From Ilyonectria destructans (Eukaryota; Ascomycota; Sordariomycetes; Hypocreales; Nectriaceae), in NCBI GenBank assembly GCA_020740775.1, contig JAHEWK010000019.1, positions 930,001-994,000 of the forward strand: DNA of 64,000 bases, in the 5' to 3' direction. A model generated the notes under the pieces. That model ran no database searches. It saw only the letters and a program-made list of their open reading frames with translations, and was not told the origin of the DNA. Made by a program: the position numbers and the translations under genes. Position 1 is the first letter of the stretch; each line of letters starts with the position of its first letter. Positions 34,741 through 44,920 of this stretch are shown here, one piece after another.

Positions 34741-34803
34741 AAAGCCCTAAAGTGTAACTTGCCAGTAATTCGCTCTACAGTCGGCACGTTAATTTTGCCC
34801 TCT

Positions 34804-35079
34804 GCATGCTTTTGGGCCTGGGCCTGGTTTACTGCCCCTTACGGCAGAGCGGCAGCTTTCTTCCCGCACGCTTTACCTGCTACTACATCCAACCTGACGG
34901 CCTTTATATAAGAGTTCTTCAAGTTGGACGAGACTTTCCTATTCGCAGCTACATTCATCTGGCTGGGCTATCTCTTCTGGGACGACTTGGAGAAGTGCAG
35001 GCAGGTCCTGCGTGTGCGCCTCGGCTGGGACGCACTGCCACCACAGTGCCTGCCGGACGACCCGCAGGCAGGAGACTAG
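34804..35079 (+). pseudogene. Fragment of an unidentified integral membrane protein
   Basis: One frame reads FWAWAWFTAPYGRAAAFFP, a stop (TAA), then EFFKLDETFLFAATFIWLGY, LFWDDLEKCRQVLR. Two hydrophobic segments and the FIWLGYLFWD pattern suggest the last membrane helices of a fungal multi-pass protein; no family can be named. It sits at the edge of the RIP block, so the remainder was probably lost there. Confidence 0.4.
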
Positions 35080-35658
35080 GTCCCTGCGCTATTTAACCCT
35101 GCATGCATGCTGAATGACTTATTCTTGCAGTCATGCGATTGAAAATTCATCCGACACTGCCTTACGCTCAGTCGAACGAGCGGTCGGGCTGAGCATAATT
35201 TGGTCCGCTTTTTAATGAAAGCCATGATGATCAACATGATCCTCATCATGTACCGCAAGGATCGGCATGGTGATGAGGCAACCTTCTCCACCACTGAGAG
35301 AACAGCAATTATAAAGTACCGTACGAGGGGGAGGTACTTCGGGGTCAGGGGAGGGTCAGGGTAGGCATCCCATCGCAACATGGGTTGGACGTCATAACAA
35401 GGCACCAGCATTTTCTCCGCTAGGCAGCTGGATTTTTAACACGAGGGAAAGGAGGCATTCGCATCGACACATAAAGCAAGAAACTCGGGCTCCAGTTCGA
35501 AAGAAAGCGAAGCAAGCAAGCCAAGACTAAGACCGCTTAAACCCCTTTCCTCGTTCTTTCAATCCGTTCAAACTTGATGCTCATCGGGGGGCAAAAAAGT
35601 AAACATCCCTCTTTCAGCACACCCCCCCATCAATACATACATACCCAGTGTTCCAAGC
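35080..35658. other. Upstream region of the oxidoreductase gene
   Basis: GC-normal, no convincing gene. The last 200 bp are rich in C and A runs (CACCCCCCCATCAATACATA) before the ATG at 35659, as in many fungal leaders. A minus-strand 111-codon frame (35076-35411) resembles nothing known. Confidence 0.35.
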
Positions 35659-37353
35659 ATGTCCTCGCTAAAGCAGCTCATCCCCCCCGCCAAGAACCGG
35701 GTGGCAGAGCCGGAGGAGGAGCTTATCACTCCGCCGCCAAGGCCCGAGATGTCCGCCTCGCCTCCCCGCATCATCGTTATCGGCGCCGGGTCCCGCGGCC
35801 GCACCTACGCCAGGGCCGTCCAGACGTCCTGCAACGGCCTCGTCGTCGCCGTCGCCGAGCCCGACGACTACAAGCGCGGCTACCTCGGCCGCAACTACAT
35901 CTGGGGCGCCGAGGGCTCCCCGGCCGCCGAGGGCGCCCAGTTCGCCGACTGGAGGGAATTCATCGCCTACGAGAAGCAGCGGCGCGAGCGCGCCAGCAGC
36001 AGCGGCGAGGAGGAGTCGGACATCCTGCCGGCAGTCGACGCCGCCTTCGTCTGCGTTATGGATGAGATACACCGGGAGGTCGTCGTCGCCCTGTGCGAGC
36101 TGGGCGGGCAGCACATCTTATGCGAGAAGCCGCTGGCCACGACACTGGACGACTGCGTCGACATGTACGCGGCGCTGAAGAAGAACGACCACGTCTTCTC
36201 CGTCGGCCACGTCTTGCGGTACAGCCCGCACAACATGATGCTGCGCAAGCTGCTGCTCGAGGACCGGGTCATCGGCGACACGCTCTCCGTCGTCCACACC
36301 GAGCCCGTTGGCTGGTGGCATTTCTCCCACAGCTATGTCCGGGGCAACTGGCGCCGGCAGAGCAACACCGCCCCGACCCTGCTGACCAGGAGCTGCCACG
36401 ACATGGACGTCGTGATGTGGCTCATGTCCAGCCCCCATTCCTCTGCCGACGCCAAAACGCCCCCGCACCTCCCGTCCACCGTCACCAGCTCGGGTGCCCT
36501 GCAGTACTTCAAGAAGAGCAGGAAACCCGCCGCCGCGGGTCCCGCCACGAACTGCCTCTCCTGTCCGATCGAGGAGTCCTGCAAGTACTCCGCCAAGAAG
36601 ATCTACGTGGGCGGGGAGCTGAGGGGCTATGGCACCGGCAACACGGGCTGGCCCGTGAAAATCGCGGTCCCGGATATCGAGGAGTACGGCAGCGCGCCAG
36701 ATGAGCGGGGGCAGGAGGCCCTCCTGGCCAAGCTGAGAGAGGACTACGACGACGGCACGCCGCACTCGGAGGTCGCCAAGCGCAACTGGTTCGGGAGGTG
36801 CGTCTACGAGTGCGACAATGACGTCTGCGACGACCAGTTCGTCACGGTGACGTGGGACGAGGATCCTCTACCATCCTCGTTGGAGGCGGCGGCGGCGGCG
36901 GCGGTCACCTCCGACCCCATGGGTGGGCGCGGGGCCAAGACGGCGACGTTTCACATGGTGGCGCAGACCAAGAAGATCTGCGACCGGTACACGCACATCT
37001 ACGGGGTAGACGGCGAGATCTACGCTGACTCCCGCACCATTACTGTCGAGGACTTCCGGACCGGCGAGACCAAGACGTACAGGCCGCGGTTGGAGAGCAA
37101 GGGTCACGGCGGTGGGGACGTGGGCCTGGCGAGGCAGTTCGTCCTCGCTGTCGACAAGGCCAAGAACCACGCCTGGGGAGTGGATAGGGCGCAGCGGGAG
37201 CTGCTCGGCTGAACTGTTGAGGAGGTTGTCCGGAGTCACGCCATGGTGTTCTGCGCTGAGGAGGCCAGGACAAGGAAGAAGGTGGTCGATTGGAGGGAGT
37301 GGTGGGCCGAGAAGGTCGAGGGCTCTGAAGACTACCTGAGCAGAGCGTCATAA
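35659..37353 (+). CDS. GFO/IDH/MocA-family oxidoreductase with in-frame TGA at 37210
   Basis: Residues 37-52 give the Rossmann nucleotide-binding motif IIVIGAGSRGRTYARA, and CEKPLATT at 155-162 holds the conserved E-K-P of the family, so the protein is an NAD(P)-dependent dehydrogenase probably acting on a sugar or cyclitol. A Cys cluster (Cys299, 302, 308 in NCLSCPIEESCKY) fits the fungal subgroup. The first ATG is at 35659; a second possible start at 35749 immediately precedes the Rossmann fold. The frame stops at TGA 37210-37212 (517 residues). The same frame then stays open for 46 codons with gene-like GC-rich codons and family-like sequence (TVEEVVRSHAMVFCAEEART, WREWWAEKVE), ending at TAA 37351. 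A recent nonsense change, read-through or a sequence error could explain it. Confidence 0.8.
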
Positions 37354-37446
37354 TATGAAATACATAGGCGGTTTGTCAAACAATTGGCTCCACAGGGATC
37401 AGACATGGCATTAGTCAATTGATGAGAATTATCTGAGGAGCAAGAA

Positions 37447-37718
37447 CTCAGCAGACCATCGGTCTCGTCACCAAGGAAGCTGACAGGCTCACAACCGCAC
37501 TTCGTCATGTCGATATTCACAACATGTGGTTGAGAGAACTCAGAGAGAAGGGAGAGCTCGAAGTACGATGGCTTCCAACTGATCAAATGGCTGCTGATGT
37601 TCTCACAAAGGCCAAGTCATCTCAGGAGCATCAGAAGGCCGTCAAGTTGCTTGGTCTTCAGAGCCCACCCGTCTCTCTGGGGGGTGGCAAGGAGGCATTC
37701 ACAAGGGCCACAATCTGA
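37447..37718 (+). mobile_element. Ty1/copia polyprotein C-terminus (RNase H end)
   Basis: The frame reads QQTIGLVTKEADRL, ALRHVDIHNMWLRELREKGE and RWLPTDQMAADVLTKA, the conserved end of copia RNase H. Upstream pol sequence is absent, so only the last ~90 codons remain. It follows the oxidoreductase by about 90 bp and precedes an LTR in the order expected for a 3' end. Confidence 0.85.
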
Positions 37719-37932
37719 GCTCCATACCCTACGAAATCGATCCCCAGTTATGCTTGTTTTCGTTCGATTTTTGCAGGGTCATTGGTTCAATTCCTCTTCT
37801 TTTTTGCGATTTTCCTGTGTTTTGGTGGTCTCAACACTACGGATTTATTCAATTTGGAAGGCATAACCCTTCTGAATGCCCTCACCGAGTCATTGGCCAA
37901 GGACCTACAGGATCCTAACCAATGAGGGGGTG

Positions 37933-38169
37933 TGTTGGAATGAAGATAGAAATGAGGCAAGGATCACTCTCACCGTGAACAAGTTCACGGTGAGAGTGAT
38001 CGGCCACAACTAGTATCAGGCAGCAGGCTGCTGCCTATGATATCGGCAGATTGAACATAGGTATAAGAGGCCGACCCCCGTCGCCCTCCTAGATAGAATC
38101 AAGCAGCGCAATGCAATCTCTTCTGATCACACCCTCCGTTGCTCAACTCGTCTTTTGAGAGGTACTGCA
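37933..38169 (+). repeat. Copia-type 3' LTR with internal hairpins
   Basis: Starts TGTTGGAATG right after a purine tract (AATGAGGGGG). It includes a perfect 19-bp inverted repeat with a 2-nt loop (37962-37980 and 37983-38001, arm GATCACTCTCACCGTGAAC) and a second hairpin (AGGCAGCAG/CTGCTGCCT, 38018-38036). The end at TGCA 38169 is a guess from the usual TG...CA termini. No 5' LTR was found. Confidence 0.55.
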
Positions 38170-38401
38170 TGGTATTATTTTAATTCGGCGGTCCTGGCCT
38201 TACTACCCGAACTATAAAAAGAGTGTGCTATAATAGCAGCTCCTCTTGGGGGTTTGTGTGCGTACCCGATGTACCGGTAATAAAAAGCTATCTGCTTGTG
38301 AAATGAGAACTATAATTATATAGGTCGGCTAAAATTACGGAGCTATATCACATCTCGTCGACCATCCTTTATACTGGGCAGAATCAAGGCCTTGCTAATT
38401 T
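38170..38401. other. Flank between the LTR and the hydrolase gene
   Basis: Short AT-moderate sequence, probably including the 3' untranslated region of the minus-strand hydrolase. Nothing recognised. Confidence 0.35.
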
Positions 38402-39226
38402 CTAGACGCTACTTCTCTTCTTTTCCAGAATGTCCAACATTTCCAAGAGATAAGGGACGAATTCCTTAGTCTCAACCTCAAACCCCTGGTGGTGCCCCGG
38501 TACCACAAAACATGGGCAACCTAAAATCTTTGCCTGCTCCTCCGGCGCCCTGGCAAAGAAGGCATCTTTGCACCGAACGCCTCTCATCGTACCGATGCTG
38601 GTTTTGTTCTCTATCAACCGCCACAGGTTGGGCACATAGCCCAGGAGAACCGGGAACTCGTTTTCCCAGAAGTTCCGAGGGTTCTCTGGCTCAGGCGGGA
38701 GCGTCTTGGGGATCCCCTCGTCGTTGTAGCCCGTCAGCTTCTCCTCAAACTCACTGGCCACTTGCTCTAATCCACGGGTCTCGAAGACCTCCATGAGGTG
38801 AAGGAACCACTCGAACAGGCGAGATGCGTCTGGGAGGATGGCTATGGTGCCTGCCTCGTGGGAGATCATATGATCGACCATTTCAGGGAAGTCGTGGGCA
38901 AACTGGAACGCGAAGATGCCCCCACTGCTGCTGCCGAAGAGGATAGACTTGTCAAAGCCCATGGCCTTGATGATAGCGCGAATGTCTCGAGCTTGTTGCG
39001 GAGGGCTGAGTTTCTTGTTGACCTTGACTTGGCTTGCTGACATCTGACGCCGGTCGAAGGTGGCACAGGTAAACCTGTCAGAGAGGGCGGCAATTATGTT
39101 ATTAAACTGCCGCCCGTGGCCGTTTCCGCCGGGAATGAAGGTGATAAGAGGTCCCGTGCCTTGATACCAGTAGTGTAAGTCACAGCCTTCACTGTGAACA
39201 ATTGCTTTAGTGGGGTTAAAATCCAT
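38402..39226 (-). CDS. Alpha/beta hydrolase
   Basis: A complete 274-residue single-exon protein. The N-terminal strand region (LHYWYQGTGPLITFIPGGNG) gives the oxyanion-hole segment. The nucleophile elbow is GSSSG at 98-102 with Ser100 catalytic. The histidine region is VPGHHQGFE near 243-250. Family members hydrolyse esters, lactones or epoxides; the substrate cannot be told. No signal peptide or membrane anchor, so probably cytosolic. The ATG at 39226 starts directly before the first conserved strand and gives normal family length. The gene stands between copia debris and the M35-like relic but shows no damage. Confidence 0.85.
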   Translation of the reverse strand: MDFNPTKAIVHSEGCDLHYWYQGTGPLITFIPGGNGHGRQFNNIIAALSDRFTCATFDRRQMSASQVKVNKKLSPPQQARDIRAIIKAMGFDKSILFGSSSGGIFAFQFAHDFPEMVDHMISHEAGTIAILPDASRLFEWFLHLMEVFETRGLEQVASEFEEKLTGYNDEGIPKTLPPEPENPRNFWENEFPVLLGYVPNLWRLIENKTSIGTMRGVRCKDAFFARAPEEQAKILGCPCFVVPGHHQGFEVETKEFVPYLLEMLDILEKKRSSV

Positions 39227-39823
39227 AGTGGGGGTCTCTTTGACGAGCTTAGCCCTAGTAGAGTATGTGTAAATTCCTTGCGAATGCGATTGGTATGCCC
39301 CTGCGACTGATCAGTGGACCTATCGGTTGACTATTTATGCTTTTCAAAAAGGACATGGATAAATGGGCACATTGATAATCGAAATCCCTCAAATCGAAGG
39401 AATGACCAGTAGGGGAGACTCGTCCCTCGTTAGATGAGGTGATAAGTGGATTACCCGGCTGCCGTCCCGAAGTTCCGAGCCCCTCAAGCCGGCGTGACTC
39501 AATCGGTCCTCTCCGACGAAAGCCGAGCCTTCGATTAGCTACCTATACACCAGGGATGAGCTGAGCCAACGCGAGTCGCAGTTTTGGCCAAGTGTTGTGT
39601 TTATCGTGCCTAACACATGAGGCGAGACCTATAGTAAACCCTTTGCAGCTGGGCTAACACATCATTCTGCGTCAAACATTCGTTGTCTTCTCATTTTAGG
39701 GAACATGAAAACCACAGCTTAGCAATAGACTCTACTATTCTCGACGTTAAGGCGATACGTTATGATATGACTCTTCAGGCGACAAGACGGAAGCGGCCAA
39801 AATATCAGCTTGTGAAATTAAAA
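39227..39823. other. Intergenic, no gene recognised
   Basis: Upstream of the hydrolase (minus strand) and downstream of the M35-like relic. GC-normal, no convincing frame; presumably contains the hydrolase promoter. Confidence 0.4.
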
Positions 39824-40620
39824 CTACCTCCCGTCGAACGGGATTGGAGCCATCATGTACCATGGCGGTATCCGTCGCTGCTTCTTCCCTTCTGCTAGGC
39901 CCCAATATTCATCCAGCCAGTCTTTAGTATAATTCCGCCTTAGTTCGGACACATTTTCCTCAAGCTGCACCATCTTCTCATGCCCCAGACGATCCCTTAT
40001 GTTGGAGCCCCATTTGCAGTCAAGGTCAACAGCGCTAGCAAATCGCCGGTATGTCTCGGCAACATACAAGGGATATTTCGGGCCACCGATATAAGCCATA
40101 GTATAGGAACTCAGAATTGCCTCATATTCGTTCGGGATGTTGCGTAGTGTCTGGGCCGCCGCAAACTCGTGAATAAGTACACCGATCTGGGACCAGTAAT
40201 CGTCCTCACTAGCGCTGCACTCACTCGGGAGGAAAGGGTATGTCCAAACCGCAGGGCACAATATAACGGTGCCTAAGGTAGAGTAGGCCAATGTATAGTC
40301 ACTGCAAGCACCATAAACATCGCCACAATGAAGCCTCGAAAGTGATAGAAGGTTCTTGCACCTTTCTGCCACCTTCGAAAATATATGGGCGGCTTTAACA
40401 CGAGTCGTGTTTTCCGCTGTGAGAAAATACTCTTTGATAGAAATGCCAGCAGTTCATCGAGCATCAAGAAGATCCAGGACACCATTCTTATCTGGTTCAA
40501 CAAACATAATGCAATCATTCCACGGCGAGGCCCAGAAGCCGTTGCATTCTTGTCATGTCTCTTTCCCGAATGTAGACCAGACCGGATCTTTAGTCTGCAA
40601 GAACGACAAATAGAAAGGGT
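39824..40620 (-). pseudogene. Deuterolysin (M35)-like metalloprotease relic
   Basis: The longest frame (end 39824) contains CGDVYGACSDYTLAYSTLGT and VILCPAVWTYPFLPSECSA, then IGVLIHEFAAAQTL and YVAETYRRFASAVDLDCKW. The order, spaced cysteines and His-Glu helix fit M35-like secreted zinc proteases. However, the zinc motif HExxH reads HEFAA, so the second His is missing. The frame continues upstream with family-like sequence (ISIKEYFLTAENTTRVKAA, CIMFVEPDKNGVLDLLD) but crosses TGA at 40454-40456 and 40553-40555. No start or signal peptide was found. It is either a broken gene or an inactive relative such as the HRXXH-type secreted proteins. Confidence 0.55.
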
Positions 40621-41396
40621 TATATAACGCGCACAGTGTCTTGGATCATCTCGAATGAAGGATCTTCAGAGATGGAAAACCATGGGCGGTTTAGACTTTG
40701 CGTGGAGTCCCTCTCCATCCGCAGATGACAGTCCAAGTGCATGGGTTTGATATCAACACTCCGAATCTTCGGGACTCGGTTCCCGAAAACTCGATGGTGT
40801 GCGAGCGCCACTTTGAAAGTTAACTCCAACTGATGATCATCCGCTGCGGGTAATAGCCTATTGCCGGCACAGCAGCGGGTTTGTTCCGGATCGTTATCAT
40901 TAACTAGAAGAATTGTTCTCACGTCTTGGAAGCAAGCCTGCTTGAAGAACCTGCAAACTTGCGCTAGCTGTCTTCGCACGAAGTTGTCCGGGAGCGAATC
41001 TTGCTGTCTCTCCCAGCTATAAAAGATTTCGATAGGGATACCGATTTTTTGGGGCCGAACAGCGAGAGGCTCCATCTTCCAACGGCTGAAGGACACATCG
41101 AAATAGAGGATATCCCATTCTGGGTTCACGTAGAGCTGAGTGGGAGTTGTTGTAATAAGGGGACTTAAGAATTTAAGTGCGTATTGACGAGAATCCTTCA
41201 GCCAATGTCGGCAGAGTGTGAGAATTGTTTGCAGCGGCAGGGCGTATGGTGACGCCTCTACGAAGTCGGCTTGATGCTGATATTGTAGGGATGTGCCAGG
41301 TGTTGCGGTCGTGGTTGCGGGCTGGGGTGATCGACGACCTGGACGAATTGTTTCTTCCTGTCGAGGAGAGTACTGGTACTGGGGCGGAAGAAACAT
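40620..41396 (-). CDS. Hypothetical protein, possibly 2EXR-like
   Basis: A 258-residue open frame with an ATG at 41396. The first 50 residues are low-complexity (Gln, Pro, Thr). The middle reads HWLKDSRQYALKFLSPLI then TQLYVNPEWDILYFD, which recalls the segment after the 2EXR motif in fungal 2EXR proteins (SR--AL-FY ... LYVN-E-DILY). The usual opening LP-EIR--IW is not visible, so the N-terminus may be lost or may lie in another exon; the real start is uncertain. The C-terminal half has no recognised motif. The stop overlaps the 5' side of the M35-like relic. Function unknown. Confidence 0.4.
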   Translation of the reverse strand: MFLPPQYQYSPRQEETIRPGRRSPQPATTTATPGTSLQYQHQADFVEASPYALPLQTILTLCRHWLKDSRQYALKFLSPLITTTPTQLYVNPEWDILYFDVSFSRWKMEPLAVRPQKIGIPIEIFYSWERQQDSLPDNFVRRQLAQVCRFFKQACFQDVRTILLVNDNDPEQTRCCAGNRLLPAADDHQLELTFKVALAHHRVFGNRVPKIRSVDIKPMHLDCHLRMERDSTQSLNRPWFSISEDPSFEMIQDTVRVI

Positions 41397-41550
41397 CGTG
41401 GGTAGCGATGGGATGTGAACACAGGGGGATGGAAGAGCGAGGGTGGAAATAGCTTGGCTTGGAGGTCAACGACTTCAACCAGTGGACATTCAACTCAATT
41501 TGAGTCGCAATTGATCAACTCTACTGGGGATTATGGTTGACCAGGTCAAT

Positions 41551-42120
41551 TCAACGCAACTGAGGCATTCCGTTGATTGAGTTGAGTGGTTCCCACCCTT
41601 GAGCCAGGCCAAGGCTTTCAAGCTCTTGTGTCTTGGCCTCCAACGCCTGGCACAGTCTCTCTCGGCGGGCTGAGCCCTCGGCCGTCGCACGCTTCAGCTC
41701 TTCAAGCTGCCTCAGCCCCTCCTCTGGCGGCGCCTTCATGCCCAGGACTTCAAACAGGTCGCCGTTCTTGCAAATCTGGTTGTTTGACTCGCGGACAATG
41801 GCGGCGCCCACAGCTTGCCGCTCTTGGCTGTATGAGTCTAGCAGCAGGGGCCCGGCCAACCACCTGGAAACATAGGCGACTTTCCAGGCGAGGTTGTAGG
41901 CGTCCTGGATGCACGTGTTGCTCCCCAGTCCAAAGGTGGGCGGGTGCCCGTGCGCTGCATCGCCGAGTATGAAGGTCTTGCCGTCGGCCACAGAGTAGGT
42001 TTCCGCAACGCTCTCGCGCACCGTCCAGGGGTCAAGCCGCAGGATCTCGACGGAGTTTGAATCATCACCAACAGGGCCTCGGACCAAGTTGATCAGTTCA
42101 GGGCTATCGAGACTTGTTCA
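41551..42120 (-). pseudogene. FAD-dependent aromatic monooxygenase, 5'-truncated
   Basis: The frame contains LRLDPWTVRESVAETYS then FILGDAAHGHPPTFGLGSN, the GD motif that binds the FAD ribityl chain, then CIQDAYNLAWKVAYV and LLLDSYSQERQAVG, typical of phenol-hydroxylase/PHBH-type flavoprotein monooxygenases. Only the C-terminal part of the FAD domain and a short helical tail remain. The N-terminal GxGxxG dinucleotide fold and substrate region are missing. The frame leaves the family at about 42115, and no ATG opens it. The family hydroxylates aromatic compounds, often in secondary metabolism or degradation. This copy should be inactive. Confidence 0.75.
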
Positions 42121-42573
42121 ACTTGCCCTCTACCTCAGGTTCAGACTCGTCGCCATAATCGCCTTCAGGATCTGACCCATCGTCCTGGACTCCTGGCTCA
42201 TCCTTGGTGCCAGTCAACGCATCCAGGTTTTCCTCAGAAGCATCGTCCCCTGCACGATTCTCAAGACAAAAGCTGCGGTCAAAACATCCTTTTCGCCGCA
42301 AATACCCAGAGGAGTTTGCCAGCTACGAATACTTTGTCGCATAGCCAAGGGAAATCCCATTATCAGCCCGACGCCCAAGGAGGAGATGCCTCGCACACTC
42401 GACTGGATGATGTCTCTTGTCGCACAGGTAACGAGCACGGTGTAGCAAGTTCTGTCTTGTCCCAGCTGAAACTCTCTTCTCTCATAGCATTGACGGAATG
42501 CATTCAAAGGGCTTTATTAAGATATAAGACCAGATCGGACTCGCTTTTCGTGTTGTTGATGAAGGAACAAGGG
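42121..42573. other. Unidentified sequence at the monooxygenase break
   Basis: Contains an acidic minus-strand frame (42104-42301; DDGSDPEGDYGDESEPEVEG) and another (42214-42507). Neither matches a family I know. Acidic linkers of this type occur in copia polyproteins, so it may be transposon sequence that replaced the 5' part of the monooxygenase gene. Confidence 0.3.
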
Positions 42574-42693
42574 TGTTGAATATGTGGTAAAAAGGACTGC
42601 CTAGCAGGTAACAACCAGTTATTATACTGCTGCCTGCAAGGCAGCAGTATCTCCATCGTGTATTTGGTTCAGCTCAATTCCGCTCCTTCAGAG
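42574..42693. repeat. LTR-like fragment with a perfect hairpin
   Basis: Begins TGTTGAATATG, a copia-like LTR start. It contains the perfect hairpin ATACTGCTGCCT/AGGCAGCAGTAT (42624-42650), sharing its core with the hairpin in the LTR at 38018. The end near CTCCTTCA is uncertain and no internal region is attached, so it may be a solo LTR. Confidence 0.4.
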
Positions 42694-43418
42694 AGGACAG
42701 GAGGACATACACATACAATTCACCCTAATATCTGACAAAGGGCCGCGACGTGAGTGTGGCGGGGAGACCCGTCGGTGGGGAAACGACGCGGAACTTTTGT
42801 CCCCCCAAGGCACTGGCGAAGCGCCATCAGTCTTCCCCGCGGGAATTACCTGGCCAGGGAGGGCACTAAGCATAAATCAGACCACGCTCTTGGAAAGAAT
42901 AGGTAATGGCCGACTGCTGTCTTACGCCCCCAATGTGTGCCGGCTGGTTCATATAAAGGCAATAATCAGTAATGTAATATTGCTGCCTGTCAGCTGCGAG
43001 CTTCCTTTGCCTCATCCAGCAGCCTAGATTACGCGTCGTACCTGCGGTTTTAACCGGTGGCATCTTTTGATGGGATAACCATTGGGAAAACAACAAGAGT
43101 AAAGGAATAATGCTTGGAATAAGCGACCGGAACAGTTCCATTTGTTTTCGTCCAGGTCTGTCATGTGGCTGTAATAGCCTCAGCATCCTGCCTTATATAC
43201 GAGACAATCCTTGTTACATCGTTCCACTCTTGTGAAGGATTTAACTAACAGGGAGAGTCCGAGATGCGTTAATTCACACCGCACCGAGCGGAGGGGGCGC
43301 AGTAAGGCGAAGGATTTTCCTCACCAAGGACTTAAAAAGGGAACATGTCGCATGCTATTCACCATCATCTTCACACAAAACTAGCTACAGTGTCTGCCTC
43401 CCAACACACGACATTGAA
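42694..43418. other. Intergenic region upstream of the M43 protease
   Basis: No gene recognised. Presumably holds the protease promoter; the last 60 bp are C/A-rich, as usual for fungal leaders. Confidence 0.35.
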
Positions 43419-44374
43419 ATGCGCGTCCAATCGATTATCACTCTTGGCCTTTGGGCTGGCGCTGCCACAGCTACTGGCGTTCCATGCGGCACCTCACCCT
43501 CCAGTCACGCCTTGAGGGCTGTAACTGAGAACCTCGGCGATCGAGACTTGGAAATTCGGGGAAAGAGAAAGCACGTAACCATCGATACTTACGTCCATGT
43601 TGTTGGATCAAGTGATAAGGAGGAAGACGGATACATCACTGTGAGCCCCCTCTGTCAAACAACTTTAAAATGCATGATTGCTTATACTCTGTCTGTAGGA
43701 CGAGACCGTACAAGGTCAGGTCGATCTTCTCAATAAGAGCTACAAGCCCCACGACTTCTCATTCAGATTGATCGGGACTACTCGGACTATCAATGAGTCC
43801 TGGGCTAGCCCTATCGGCACTCCTGTTGAGGAACCCACTGAACCCGATCTAAGAGCAGCACTTCGAAAGGGAAGCTACAAGGATCTAAACCTATACTTTG
43901 TATGGTCTATGCCGCCCAATGGGAAATGCGAGCTGCCAATCCCAAACCCGACGAGCGAGGACATCATCAACGACGGCTGCATCATGAGGTCCGATAACCC
44001 TGGCGAGACCCCTCCAGAGTATGGTTTCGTGACTGTTCATGAAGTTGGCCACTGGCTTGGTCTCGAGCACACCTTTGAGAATGGCTGCGACGAACCAAGA
44101 GACGGGGTTGACGACACTCCTGCCGAGGCGTACCCAGTTGGTCTTGATGCTTGCCCCGAGCCAGGTCGCGATACTTGTCCCGATCAACCGGGCCTGGACC
44201 CAGTCGACAACTACATGACCTACGTCAATGCGTGAGTTTTGATACCCATTCCGTGTGTTTTGAGTGAAGCGACTAACGGAGAGTAGCTCTTGCGGCCCTC
44301 AAAAGTTTACACCTGGACAGGCCCAGCGAATGCACAAGCTTTGGAAGAAGCTGCGAGCGTCTTGCAAAGTCTAA
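43419..44374 (+). CDS. Secreted M43 (pappalysin/cytophagalysin-like) zinc metalloprotease
   Basis: Three exons: 43419-43640, 43699-44231 and 44287-44374, with introns of 58 and 55 bp (GTGAGC...TGTAG; GTGAGT...GAGTAG, branch GACTAACG). The model closes in frame at 280 residues. Residues 1-19 form a signal peptide (MRVQSIITLGLWAGAATAT). The zinc site is HEVGHWLGLEH at 188-198, the HExxHxxGxxH signature in which three His bind zinc and Glu189 is the catalytic base. The methionine turn is NYMTY. Six or more cysteines in the second half suggest disulfides. Fungal relatives are extracellular proteases acting in nutrition or host interaction. All catalytic residues are present and there are no stops, so the gene looks functional. 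Confidence 0.9.
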
Positions 44375-44732
44375 GGGATCAAGCAAATAAGGAAACGACA
44401 TGATTTAGAGGTATATTTGTGATGTGAATGCTAGAGAAGAGCTTTAGAAACGTTATCGAGAAATAAAGGAGGGTCTATCGACTCTAGTGGAGAAGTGACC
44501 AAGTTGTCCAGAAATGCCTCTTGTTTCTAATACGTGAAATGTATGTCCACCTTGTAGAGCTTAGTATTTTCAGACAATACGTGTATTCGGTCCACTGATC
44601 CCAATCAGCGTATTCGTGTTATTTGTTGTTCAGTGTCTGTCCCTGAATGATGTACTGTTTCTATGCGTAATCTCAAGACCCCTGACCCGCACGTGACACC
44701 CCAGCATATGCCTTCTGTTCAACACAGCAGAC

Positions 44733-44752
44733 GCAAACCGCAAGCGGTTTGC
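44733..44752. repeat. Perfect hairpin, copy 1 of a repeated motif
   Basis: GCAAACCGC-AA-GCGGTTTGC, 9-bp perfect stem with a 2-nt centre. Flanks shared with copy 2 are AGAC/CAGAC before it and GAGCCTTGAGGAACGAA soon after. Confidence 0.85.
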
Positions 44753-44920
44753 CCAAATGAGCCTTGAGGAACGAAGTGTGATATGGGATGGGTCGTAGAG
44801 AAGAGTTTGCTAAAAAAGAATTTAACACTTGTCAAGCAGTTTCGCGATTGTCGCCAATGTTGATGTAGTGTATTTGTTATGTGACTGGTCATACTGAGGG
44901 TCTGACGTACCACAGGAGAC

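Noticed and set aside
35574..36765. Several 100-215-codon frames on both strands over the oxidoreductase
   Set aside because: High GC at third positions creates long shadow frames; only the 35659 frame has Rossmann and EKP motifs.
37731..37830. Possible tRNA (GGTTCAATTCC near 37787)
   Set aside because: No acceptor stem or anticodon arm can be drawn around it; likely chance in LTR-adjacent sequence.
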